Below are positions 1 to 8,649 of a stretch of DNA of 32,397 nt, one piece after another (position 1 is the stretch's first letter; each line of letters starts with the position of its first letter). The notes under the pieces were generated by a model that did no database searches, was not told the origin of the DNA, and was given only the letters and a program-made list of their open reading frames with translations. The translations under genes and the position numbers were made by a program. Location of the stretch: NCBI GenBank assembly GCA_013813875.1, contig JACCQZ010000362.1:1-32397 (forward strand). The letters run 5' to 3'. This DNA is from Gemmatimonadales bacterium (lineage in GTDB: Bacteria; Gemmatimonadota; Gemmatimonadetes; Gemmatimonadales; GWC2-71-9).

Positions 1-496
1 GCGGTTGCCGTCGTCGAGCACTTCCAGCGTCTCTATCCAGACGTCGGGCCCCACGGCGATTCGCTTTCCCGGCTGCAGCGCGCTCCCCGGTTTGCCCATG
101 GCGATCCAGCTCTCGTCGGCCGCGGGGCGGATGAGCAGCACCTCCGCCGGCGCTCCCGACGGGCGTTTACCCACCAGCCGTGCGTGGCGGACCTTGGTGG
201 TGTTGAGCACCAGGAGATCGCCGGGCGAGAGAAGGTCGGGGAGTTGGGAAAAGCGCGAGTCCACCAGCAGTGATTCCCCCGAGGTCTGCTGCTCTCCCGG
301 CGGGATCTCCAACTCCTGCCGCCGGGGAATTCTGCCGCCCCTTCGGCGCACGGTTCGCCGCTCGGCCGATGCGCCGGCCCGACGGTCCGAGCGCACCACC
401 ACCAGCAGGCGGCTGGCCGTTCGCTCAGCCAGCGGCTCCTGAGCGATCAGCTCCGAGGGCAGGTCGTAATCGAAGTCTGCGGTGCGGAGCGGGGTC

Positions 497-507
<11 letters not shown>
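1..507 (-). CDS. queA: S-adenosylmethionine:tRNA ribosyltransferase-isomerase QueA, N-terminal part (3' end outside window)
   Basis: Own minus-strand translation: (TTG)[36 protein letters not shown]...[41 protein letters not shown], matching the QueA N-terminal signature. Start codon is a TTG guess. Confidence 0.85.
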
Positions 508-1522
<1,015 letters not shown>

Positions 1523-1569
1523 ATGCTTCCATTCCGTTCTACAGCCTTGCCTTGGCATTACTTGCTCGT

Positions 1570-1684
1570 TTACCACAGAGGCACAGAGAAGCACAGAGGT
1601 CGCAGAGAACTGCTGGTAGTCAACAGCACGCCAACAAAGTTTCTTCTCCGTGTCCTCTGCGACCTCCGTGTCTCTGTGGTAAAA
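1570..1684. repeat. Imperfect inverted-repeat element (CACAGAG/CTCTGTG-rich), MITE- or REP-like
   Basis: Left arm TTACCACAGAGGCACAGAGAAGCACAGAGGTCGCAGAGAA (1570-1609); reverse complement of right arm (about 1640-1684) TTTTACCACAGAGACACGGAGGTCGCAGAGGACACGGAGAAGAAA. Confidence 0.8.
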
Positions 1685-1725
1685 CAGCCGCACGATCCTA
1701 ACTCACTATCAGACCGGGAGCTTGC

Positions 1726-1902
1726 TCAATCGTCCAGCCGCGCGTCCCAGCGCACCGGTGTCGGCCCCGGCTCGACCACGTGCTTGGCGCGGCAGTGGGT
1801 GCACCGGTCGTTGACCCGGGTGATCCTCGTCGAGACGAGTTTGCGGTTGGTGGTGCCGCAACGGGTGCAGTTCCACTCCGCCGTGTGCGCGGGTACGGTC
1901 AT
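1726..1902 (-). CDS. 58-aa zinc-ribbon protein between ruvA and ruvB
   Basis: MTVPAHTAEWNCTRCGTTNRKLVSTRITRVNDRCTHCRAKHVVEPGPTPVRWDARLDD; two CxxC knuckles; GGGAGG Shine-Dalgarno-like site inside the ruvA 3' end. Below the 60-aa cut-off of the supplied ORF track. Confidence 0.75.
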   Translation of the reverse strand: MTVPAHTAEWNCTRCGTTNRKLVSTRITRVNDRCTHCRAKHVVEPGPTPVRWDARLDD

Positions 1903-1908
1903 CACTCG

Positions 1909-2505
1909 CTATCTCCCTCCCTTGGCAACAAGCTGCTGCAGCGCGCGCCGGATGAGTTGTGGAGTTTCTTCCTGCGCCCCTCCGGCCAGCGCCGCGCGTA
2001 CCGCGTCCTCCGCCGCCCCCGGAGTGTACCCCAGTCCCGTCAGCGCGCGAACCGCGTCGTCGCCGCCGGCGGGCCGGACGCCCTGGGGCTCGAGCACCAC
2101 GTCGCCAAAGCGATCCCGCAGCTCCAGCACCAGCCGCTCCGCCTTCTTCTTCCCGATCCCGCCCACCGAGCTGAGTGCCGTGAGGTCCCGGCCGAGGATG
2201 CTGCGTACCGTCCGCTCGGGGCCCAGCGCCGAAAGCAGCGCCAGCGCCAGCTTGGGCCCGAAGCCACTGGCGCCGAGCAGCCGCTGAAACACCTGCCGCT
2301 CGGCCGCGCGGTCGAAGCCAAAGAGCGCCCAGCCATCCTCCTTGACCACCAGCTCGGTGTAGAGGCTCACTCGAGACCCATTGGCCGGCAGCCGCTGAGC
2401 CACCCCGGCCGGCACGGTGACGGCATACCCCACGCCGCCATCGGTCTGGACCACGACGGATTCGCCGTCTCGCTCGGCCAGCACGCCGGTCAGGGTCGCG
2501 ATCAC
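1909..2505 (-). CDS. ruvA: Holliday junction DNA helicase subunit RuvA
   Basis: VIATLTGVLAERDGESVVVQTDGGVGYAVTVP..LYTELVVKEDGWALFGF..RLLGASGFGPKLALALLS..SVGGIGKKKAERLVLELRD; GTG start overlapping the ruvC stop. Confidence 0.96.
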   Translation of the reverse strand: MIATLTGVLAERDGESVVVQTDGGVGYAVTVPAGVAQRLPANGSRVSLYTELVVKEDGWALFGFDRAAERQVFQRLLGASGFGPKLALALLSALGPERTVRSILGRDLTALSSVGGIGKKKAERLVLELRDRFGDVVLEPQGVRPAGGDDAVRALTGLGYTPGAAEDAVRAALAGGAQEETPQLIRRALQQLVAKGGR

Positions 2506-3014
2506 TGGGCACCGGTGACTTGCCGGAAGAACCCCGCCTGGCGGGTGGCGATGATCACATGGGTCAGGGCCACCGCGACGCCGTCGGCGGCGTCGCTCGG
2601 CGTCGGCGGCGACTTGAGCCGCAGCAGTTGCGCCACCATGTAGCCGACCTGCGGCTTGAGCGCGGCGCCCCGGCCAACGATGGTTTTCTTGATCAACGCC
2701 GGCGAGTACTCCGCGATCGGCAGCTCGGCCTGCTCGGCGGCAAGCAAGATCACTCCCCGGGCGTGGCTCAGCACGACCGTCGTGCGCACGTTCTTTCCGT
2801 AGAACGCACTCTCGACCGCGACGGCGTCGGGCCGGTGGCGCACGAGCAGGGTGGTGGTGCCTTCGTGGATCACGCGGAGCCGGCTGGGGAGGGGATCGCG
2901 GGCGCGCGTCGTGAGAGTGCCGCACTCCACCAGTCGAGGGTGCGCTCCTGCTTCCGACTCCACTACGCCGTACCCCAGCACGGCGGTTCCCGGATCAATG
3001 CCGAGCACCTTCAC
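2502..3014 (-). CDS. ruvC: Crossover junction endodeoxyribonuclease RuvC
   Basis: VKVLGIDPGTAVLGYGVVE..VAVESAFYGKNVRTTVVLSHARGVILLAA..EYSPALIKKTIVGRGAALKPQVGYMV..PSDAADGVAVALTH; GTG start. Confidence 0.96.
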   Translation of the reverse strand: MKVLGIDPGTAVLGYGVVESEAGAHPRLVECGTLTTRARDPLPSRLRVIHEGTTTLLVRHRPDAVAVESAFYGKNVRTTVVLSHARGVILLAAEQAELPIAEYSPALIKKTIVGRGAALKPQVGYMVAQLLRLKSPPTPSDAADGVAVALTHVIIATRQAGFFRQVTGAQ

Positions 3015-3024
3015 GCCGGCGCGC

Positions 3025-3774
3025 TCAGGCTTCGGCCCCGGCCAAGTGGGAGGCGTCAATGTCGAAGTTGGAGAATACCTTGGAGACGTCGTCCAGCTCC
3101 TCGAGCACCTCGACCAGCCGGAGGATCCGCTCGGCGTCGGCACCCTCGACCTTGACGGTGTTCCGCGGCACCATGGCGAGCTCCGCCGAATCAATCTCCA
3201 GCTGGCGCGCCTTGATGGCGTCCTGCACGGAATGAAACGCCGACGGCGCAGTGGTGACGACGTACTGCTCGCCCTCGCGGGTAAAGTCCTCGGCGCCGGC
3301 GTCGAGCGCGGCCTCGAGGCTGGCGTCCTCCCCGTAGCGCGCGGCATCGAGGTAGATCTGCCCCTTCTTGTCGAACATCCACCCCACCGAGTTGCTCGCC
3401 CCGAGGTTGCCGCCGTTGCGGCTGAAGGCATGGCGAATCTCGGCCACCGTCCGATTGGCGTTGTCGGTGGTGACCTCGATGAAGATGGCCGCGCCGCCGG
3501 GTCCATAGCCCTCGTAGGTCAGCTCCTCGTAGACGTTTCCCTCCAGCTCCCCGGTGCCTTTCTTGATGGCCCGCTCAATGTTCTCGTTGGGCATGTTGAC
3601 CGCTTTGGCCGCGTCTATCGCGGTGCGGAGGCGGGGGTTGCCACCCGGATCGCCGCCGCCGCTTTTGGCCGCCACGGTGATCTCCCGGATGACCTTGGTC
3701 CAGGATGAGGCGCGCCGGGCGTCGGTGACCGCCTTCTTGCGCTTGATCTGCTTCCATTTGTTGTGGCCGGCCAT
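3025..3774 (-). CDS. yebC: YebC/PmpR family DNA-binding regulator (TACO1 family)
   Basis: MAGHNKWKQIKRKKAVTDARRASSWTKVIREITVAAKSGGGDPGGNPRLRTAIDAAKAVNMPNENIERAIKKGTGE; AAGGAG ribosome-binding site upstream. Confidence 0.96.
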   Translation of the reverse strand: MAGHNKWKQIKRKKAVTDARRASSWTKVIREITVAAKSGGGDPGGNPRLRTAIDAAKAVNMPNENIERAIKKGTGELEGNVYEELTYEGYGPGGAAIFIEVTTDNANRTVAEIRHAFSRNGGNLGASNSVGWMFDKKGQIYLDAARYGEDASLEAALDAGAEDFTREGEQYVVTTAPSAFHSVQDAIKARQLEIDSAELAMVPRNTVKVEGADAERILRLVEVLEELDDVSKVFSNFDIDASHLAGAEA

Positions 3775-3936
3775 GGCCAAACTCCTTGCCCCTGACGACG
3801 TTGAATCGGCGCGAAAGGCGGGCGTTGAAGGCCCGGTACGCCGCCGGAAACATAAGTGGCACAGCCGCTTGCGGCAATCGGAGCGGGCCCCGGCAGGGTT
3901 GACCATACCGGGTGGTGCCGCTAGTCTCCCACCCCT

Positions 3937-4389
3937 ATGCTCTCATCCAAGTTCTGGGCCCCGGCGCTCTGCCTGGCCATCATGAGCTGCGGCGGGGACG
4001 AGGCGCCCCGGCCGCCCGAGGCGGCGGAAGTCTTCCCCAACCTTCCGCTGCCGGTCAACGCGCGTTTTGTCTCCCGCGCGGGCGGCGACGATGCGCTGCA
4101 ACTCACGCTGCACTCGCCGGAGCCGGTCGAAAAGATCGTGGCCTACTACCGTGGCGTGCTCAGCAAGGGAGGGTGGCGGCTGGTGAAGGACACCGAGGCT
4201 GCGGGCGACGTAGTGGTGCTCTACGCCGAGCAGGACGGGCCGCCGCTCTGGGTTCAGATTCGAAGCGCCGGAGACGGCAACGGAACCTTGGTTGATCTGG
4301 CCGGCGCGGTGGTACCCGGCGGCGCCAAGAAGGCCGGGGAGAAGCCGGCTGCAAAGCCCAGAGCCAAGGCTGAGAAGCCGGCATCGTGA
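3937..4389 (+). CDS. Putative lipoprotein of unknown function
   Basis: MLSSKFWAPALCLAIMSCGGD: signal peptide with lipobox-like IMSC; Lys/Ala/Pro-rich C-terminus. -10-like TAGTCT upstream. Confidence 0.7.
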   Translation: MLSSKFWAPALCLAIMSCGGDEAPRPPEAAEVFPNLPLPVNARFVSRAGGDDALQLTLHSPEPVEKIVAYYRGVLSKGGWRLVKDTEAAGDVVVLYAEQDGPPLWVQIRSAGDGNGTLVDLAGAVVPGGAKKAGEKPAAKPRAKAEKPAS

Positions 4390-4390
4390 G

Positions 4391-4690
4391 CTACGAAGGG
4401 TCCAGCATGTCCTCGAAGCGGAGATACCGGGGGTAGAAGTAGAGATCCACAAACCCGGTCGGTCCGTTCCGGTTCTTGGCGACGATCAGCTCGGTGGCTC
4501 CCTCTACGCCGTGGCCCGGCCGGTACATCTCCTCCCGATAAATAGTCAGCACCAGATCGGCGTTCTGCTTGACCGATCCCAGTGCGCCGAGATCGTCGAG
4601 TGTCGGCCGGGGATCGGACGGCCGGGTCGCAGTCCCGGGAGCTGCGCCAGCGCGAGCACCGTCAGATCCAGCCCACCGCAGCCGCACCGC
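4391..4690 (-). pseudogene. DnaB-type replicative helicase C-terminal remnant with frameshift
   Basis: Frame B: RPTLDDLGALGSVKQNADLVLTIYREEMYRPGHGVEGATELIVAKNRNGPTGFVDLYFYPRYLRFEDM (DnaB C-terminus). Preceding DnaB-like LDLTVLALAQLPGLRPGRP is in a different frame, downstream of an in-frame TAG. Confidence 0.7.
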
Positions 4691-4746
4691 CGCCGCGCCT
4701 ACGGCGCCCGACTCTCGATGTCGAGCGGGGTATCACCGTCGGGCAT

Positions 4747-5133
4747 CTATCGCTCCGCCCGGAGCGCGGCACGGGCCGAACGAGCGGCCTGCGCCAGCGC
4801 GTCCCCGGCCTCGCTGCCCCCCGCCTCCCGTGCGGGAGCGACGAGCTGACTGAGGACTTGCGCGGCGGTCTCCGCCCGGCATTCGCGAAGTTGGCTCAGA
4901 GCCGCGGCCAGCGCCCGGCGAAGCGGCCCGGGCATGGTGAGACTGGAAAGTCGGTGTTCCAGTGCCTGGAGCCGGCGGCGGTGGGCGCGCTCCGGGGGTG
5001 GCGGATCCCGCAGGAGATCCTGGGCCACCCGCACGGTGAGCCAGAGGGCGAATATGCCTTCGCGCCGGGGACCTCGCCCGGTCTGAGGGAGCAGGACGAG
5101 GAGCGCGCTGGCGGCTGGGTCCCAGCCGGTCAC
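4747..5133 (-). CDS. Hypothetical protein, 128 aa, Ala/Arg/Leu-rich
   Basis: GTG start overlapping the heptosyltransferase TGA by 3 nt (5130-5133); VTGWDPAASALLVLLPQTGRGPRREGIFALWLTVRVAQDLL..; no recognised domain. Confidence 0.5.
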   Translation of the reverse strand: MTGWDPAASALLVLLPQTGRGPRREGIFALWLTVRVAQDLLRDPPPPERAHRRRLQALEHRLSSLTMPGPLRRALAAALSQLRECRAETAAQVLSQLVAPAREAGGSEAGDALAQAARSARAALRAER

Positions 5134-6155
5134 GCCAGCATCTCGGCAAGCGTGGCGGTTACCGCGGCCGGAACGATCTCCCGCATGCACCGGTGGTGTC
5201 CCAGGGGACATCTCGAGCTCCCTTGAGCGGTGCACGGCCGGCATCCCAGATCGCGCTCCACCACGGTCGCGCGCCGCGCGCGATAGGGGAAAAATCCGAG
5301 CTGTCGAACGGTGGGCCCGAAAAGCGCCACCACCGGTGTGCCCACCGCGGTGGCCATGTGCATCACGCCGGTGTCGCCACAGACGAGAGCGGAGGCGCGC
5401 TGAAGCAGCGCGCCCGTCTGCTGCAAGGTCAGCTGCCCCGCGGCGGTGAACACCCGCGGGCCGGCGCCCGCCACGATTGCTTTGGCAATGGTCACATCTT
5501 CACTACCGCCGAGCACGACGACGCTGGCTTCAGAGGAGGTGAGGCGGCGGGTGAGCTCGATCCAGTGCCCCACCGGCCACCGCTTGGTGGCGTGAGCCGC
5601 CCCCGGCGCGATCGCCACCAGCGAGCGTGCTCCAGCGCCGGTCCGCATGAGCCACGACGAGGCGTCGCTGGGGGCCTCCGGGCTCAGGAAGAATTCGGGC
5701 GAGGCGCCGTCGGGCCGCACGTCGAGCTGCGCTGCGGCCTCGAAGTAACGTTCAGCCACCGGCACATCGGCGCAGTAGAAGTCTCGCTTGGTGGCGATCA
5801 GCAGGGCACGCGCCAGCCGGCGCTTGGAGTAGGTGGTCCACCGTCCGGGCACCAGACGCCGCAGAGCCAGCGAGCGCAGACTCCCGTGCAGGTCGAGCCG
5901 GTGAGTGTAGCCGGCCCGCCGGAGCCGCTCGGCCACCTGGCGGAAGCTCTCGCCACTTCCGATGCCGATCACCTCATTCACATGGGGGTTATGGCTCAGC
6001 AGCGGCAGATACTGCTCCTTGGTGAGCGCCGTGATCCAAGCGGCCGGGTAGCGGGCACGGAGAGCGCGAAGCAGGGGGGTAGTGAGCAAGATGTCGCCGA
6101 TGGCGCTGAAGCGCACCACCAGGATGTGCGGCGTGGGCTTGGAGCTGTCGGTCAC
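5130..6155 (-). CDS. Glycosyltransferase family 9 (LPS heptosyltransferase-like)
   Basis: HILVVRFSAIGDILLTTPLLRALRARYPAAWITALTKEQY..LDLHGSLRSLALR..VAIAPGAAHATKRWPVGHWIELTRRL..CGDTGVMHMATAVGTPVVALFGPT. Confidence 0.9.
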   Translation of the reverse strand: MTDSSKPTPHILVVRFSAIGDILLTTPLLRALRARYPAAWITALTKEQYLPLLSHNPHVNEVIGIGSGESFRQVAERLRRAGYTHRLDLHGSLRSLALRRLVPGRWTTYSKRRLARALLIATKRDFYCADVPVAERYFEAAAQLDVRPDGASPEFFLSPEAPSDASSWLMRTGAGARSLVAIAPGAAHATKRWPVGHWIELTRRLTSSEASVVVLGGSEDVTIAKAIVAGAGPRVFTAAGQLTLQQTGALLQRASALVCGDTGVMHMATAVGTPVVALFGPTVRQLGFFPYRARRATVVERDLGCRPCTAQGSSRCPLGHHRCMREIVPAAVTATLAEMLA

Positions 6156-6161
6156 GGCGGG

Positions 6162-6167
6162 AATGTA
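6162..6167 (-). promoter_or_regulatory. -10-like TACATT 6 nt upstream of the heptosyltransferase GTG
   Basis: Minus strand reads TACATTcccgccGTG. Confidence 0.45.
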
Positions 6168-6228
6168 AGGGAGGGGCGGCGCGCGCGTCGCCCCTCCTTC
6201 TGCGGCAATGACATCCGACGGAGGCCCC

Positions 6229-6924
6229 ATGCGCATCCTCATCGGCACCAGTGGATGGTCGTACAAAGAGTGGAAGGGGTCCTTCTACCCCTCCGATCTC
6301 TCCGCCGACGGCATGCTCCGCCACTACGCCGGCCGGCTGTCGGCGGTCGAGATCAACAATACCTTCTACCGCATGCCCGCCGAGGGGGTACTGCTCCGGT
6401 GGGCGGCGGAGGTGCCACCCGAGTTTCGCTTCGTGCTCAAGGCGTCACGCCGAATCACCCACAACAACCGGCTCACCGACCCCGATGGTTCGCTGGGGTA
6501 TTTCCTGCGGACCGCCAACGTGCTCGGGGAGAAGCTCGGTCCCACGTTGTTCCAGTGCCCGCCCACGCTTCAGAAAGATCTGCCGCGGCTGCGCGACTTT
6601 CTCGCGCTGCTCCCCCGCCGCTGGCGCACCGCCTTCGAGTTCCGCCACGCCTCCTGGTTCAGCGAAGACGTGTACCAGGCGCTCCGCACGCACGAAGCCG
6701 CCCTGGTGGCGGTGGAGGATGATGAAATGGCGACGCCCCTGGTGCCGACGGCGCCCTGGGGATATCTCCGCCTCCGGCGGGCGGCATATAACGAGAGCGA
6801 GCTGCGGGCATGGGTGGAGCGGGTCCGGGGACAGCCCTGGGAGGAGGCCTTCGTCTTCCTCAAGCACGAGGAGGACAGCGCCGCGAGCCCGGTGATGGCG
6901 CAAGCGATGCTGGGGATGCTCTAG
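6229..6924 (+). CDS. DUF72 domain-containing protein (YecE-like)
   Basis: MRILIGTSGWSYKEWKGSFYPSDLSADGMLRHYAGRLSAVEINNTFYRMP..FRFVLKASRRITHNNRL..AFEFRHASWFSEDVY; GGAGG 5 nt before ATG 6229 (alternative ATG at 6208). Confidence 0.93.
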   Translation: MRILIGTSGWSYKEWKGSFYPSDLSADGMLRHYAGRLSAVEINNTFYRMPAEGVLLRWAAEVPPEFRFVLKASRRITHNNRLTDPDGSLGYFLRTANVLGEKLGPTLFQCPPTLQKDLPRLRDFLALLPRRWRTAFEFRHASWFSEDVYQALRTHEAALVAVEDDEMATPLVPTAPWGYLRLRRAAYNESELRAWVERVRGQPWEEAFVFLKHEEDSAASPVMAQAMLGML

Positions 6925-6993
6925 TTGTCACCCTGAGCGCAGCGAAGGGGCCATGACCCGGCATGGCCCCCTTCACTGCGTTCAGGGTGACAA
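6925..6993. repeat. Palindromic dispersed repeat, TGTCACCCTGAGCGnAGCGAAGGGG family, full copy
   Basis: TTGTCACCCTGAGCGCAGCGAAGGGGCCATG ... right arm reverse complement CTTGTCACCCTGAACGCAGTGAAGGGGGCCATGC. Confidence 0.85.
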
Positions 6994-7069
6994 GTGGACT
7001 TGCAGCGGACATCCGAGTCAGAGCACTACCTGCTGAGGCACGCCGGCTGCACGCTCGCCGCCCTCCGAC

Positions 7070-7075
7070 TAGAAT
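7070..7075 (+). promoter_or_regulatory. -10-like TAGAAT 6 nt upstream of the PorX-like ATG
   Basis: ccgacTAGAATtcctccATG. Confidence 0.5.
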
Positions 7076-7081
7076 TCCTCC

Positions 7082-8647
7082 ATGCCCCGCCCCAAGAGTA
7101 TTCTCTGGGTGGACGATGAGGTCGAAAGCCTCACGTCGCACATCCTGTTTCTCGAAGAACAGGGCTTTGCCGTCGAGACCAGCACCCATGGCGACGATGC
7201 GCTGGTGCTGCTTCAGCGGCAGCCCTACGGTGTGGTTCTGTTGGATGAGCAGATGCCCGGACGGCGCGGCCTCGAGCTCTTCCACGCCATCCGCGCCATT
7301 GACCATGCCATGCCGGTGGTCATGGTGACCAAGAGCGAGGAGCCCGACACTCTCAAGGACGCCATCGGCTCGGACATCTCCGACTACCTCATCAAGCCGG
7401 TCAATCCGCGGCAGATTCTCTCGGTGGTCACCCGTCTGCTGGACGGGGACCGCATCCGGCAGCAGCGGCTCTCCCGCGACTTTGCCACCCGATTCCGGGA
7501 GCTGGAGGCTCGGCGCGCCGGCCCCCTGGCCTGGCGCGAGTGGGTCGAGCTGGTGGCGGAGCTGGCCGAGTGGGAGGTGCGCCTGGGCCAGGCCGACGAG
7601 CCGGGCCTGCAGGACGCCCTCCGCACCCTGCAGGACAGTCTCCGGCAGGACTTTGCCCGCTACCTCCAGCGCAACTACGCCAGTTGGCTGCACGATGGCG
7701 ACAGCGACCGCCCGCCGCTCTCGGTGGATATCGGCGCGGAGTTCCTCCGTCCGGTGCTCGACCGCCACGGACGGGCATTGCTGGTGGTGGTGGACTGCCT
7801 GCGGCTCGACCAGTGGGCCATGATCCGCCCGCTCATCAGCGCCCGCTTCGACATCGAGACCGCGCACTACTTCTCCATCCTCCCCACGGCCACGCCCTTT
7901 GCGAGGAACGCCATCTTCAGCGGCCTCTTTCCCGCCGAGATCAAGGCGCGCTACCCGCAATGGTGGAGCGACCAGGAGGAGGCCAGCCTCAATGCCCACG
8001 AGGCGGAGCTGCTGACCGAGCAGCTCAAGGAGCTCACCGGACGCACGGTGCCGGTCCATTACGAGAAAGTCTTTACCGCGGCGGACGGCGAGGGCCTGCT
8101 CAAGCGGCTGCCGGCGCACCTCGCCGGCGAGGGGGTCACGGCGCTGGTCTTCAACTTCATTGATCAACTGACTCACGGCCGCACCGAAAATTCCACCCTC
8201 TTCGAAGTAGCCCGGGACACCCCGGCGCTCAGGAATCTCACCCGCACCTGGTTCGAGCGCTCGCCGCTGTGGGATGCACTGCGCGAGGCCGAGAGGCGGA
8301 GGGTGCCGGTGCTGCTCACCACCGACCACGGGTCCATCCACTGTCACACGCCGGCCACCGTGTTCGCCAAGCGGGACACCACCTCCAACCTGCGCTACAA
8401 GTTCGGCGACGACCTCCGGGCGCAGGACGCCGACGCCGCGCTGGTGGTGGACGATCTCGCCAGCTTCGGGCTGCCGGCCCGAACTCCGGGCACCCGGCTG
8501 CTGCTGGCCACCGGTGACCGCTTCTTCGTCTACCCCACGAAGCTCCGCGAGTACCAGGCGCGCTACCGGGGGGCCTTCCTCCACGGCGGCGTCTCTCCCG
8601 AAGAGGTGATCCTGCCGATCGCCCTGCTTACGCCGCGGCACTCCTGA
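7082..8647 (+). CDS. porX: PorX-like response regulator: receiver domain plus C-terminal PglZ (alkaline-phosphatase superfamily) domain
   Basis: KSILWVDDEVESLTSHILFLEEQGFAVET..VVLLDEQMPGRRGLELF..MVTKSEEPDTLKDAIGSDISDYLIKPVNPRQIL; PglZ-like ALLVVVDCLRLDQW..SILPTATPFARNAIFSG..FNFIDQLTHGRTE..VLLTTDHGSIH. Confidence 0.88.
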   Translation: MPRPKSILWVDDEVESLTSHILFLEEQGFAVETSTHGDDALVLLQRQPYGVVLLDEQMPGRRGLELFHAIRAIDHAMPVVMVTKSEEPDTLKDAIGSDISDYLIKPVNPRQILSVVTRLLDGDRIRQQRLSRDFATRFRELEARRAGPLAWREWVELVAELAEWEVRLGQADEPGLQDALRTLQDSLRQDFARYLQRNYASWLHDGDSDRPPLSVDIGAEFLRPVLDRHGRALLVVVDCLRLDQWAMIRPLISARFDIETAHYFSILPTATPFARNAIFSGLFPAEIKARYPQWWSDQEEASLNAHEAELLTEQLKELTGRTVPVHYEKVFTAADGEGLLKRLPAHLAGEGVTALVFNFIDQLTHGRTENSTLFEVARDTPALRNLTRTWFERSPLWDALREAERRRVPVLLTTDHGSIHCHTPATVFAKRDTTSNLRYKFGDDLRAQDADAALVVDDLASFGLPARTPGTRLLLATGDRFFVYPTKLREYQARYRGAFLHGGVSPEEVILPIALLTPRHS

Positions 8648-8649
8648 CC

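Noticed and set aside
1523-1693. N-terminal extension of RuvB in the ORF track ([18 protein letters not shown]...)
   Set aside because: Encoded largely by the inverted repeat; real RuvB similarity starts at MNKLQ (1522).
5193-6722. 509-aa plus-strand ORF across the heptosyltransferase and DUF72
   Set aside because: Crosses two genes on different strands and out of frame with both; shadow ORF.
6860-8641. 593-aa minus-strand ORF opposite the PorX-like gene
   Set aside because: Antisense shadow of a well-supported gene; its C-terminal portion is derived from the palindromic repeat.
7082-8647. PglZ domain as part of a BREX/Pgl phage-defence system
   Set aside because: No brxC/pglX/brxL-type partners nearby; the receiver-PglZ architecture fits PorX instead.
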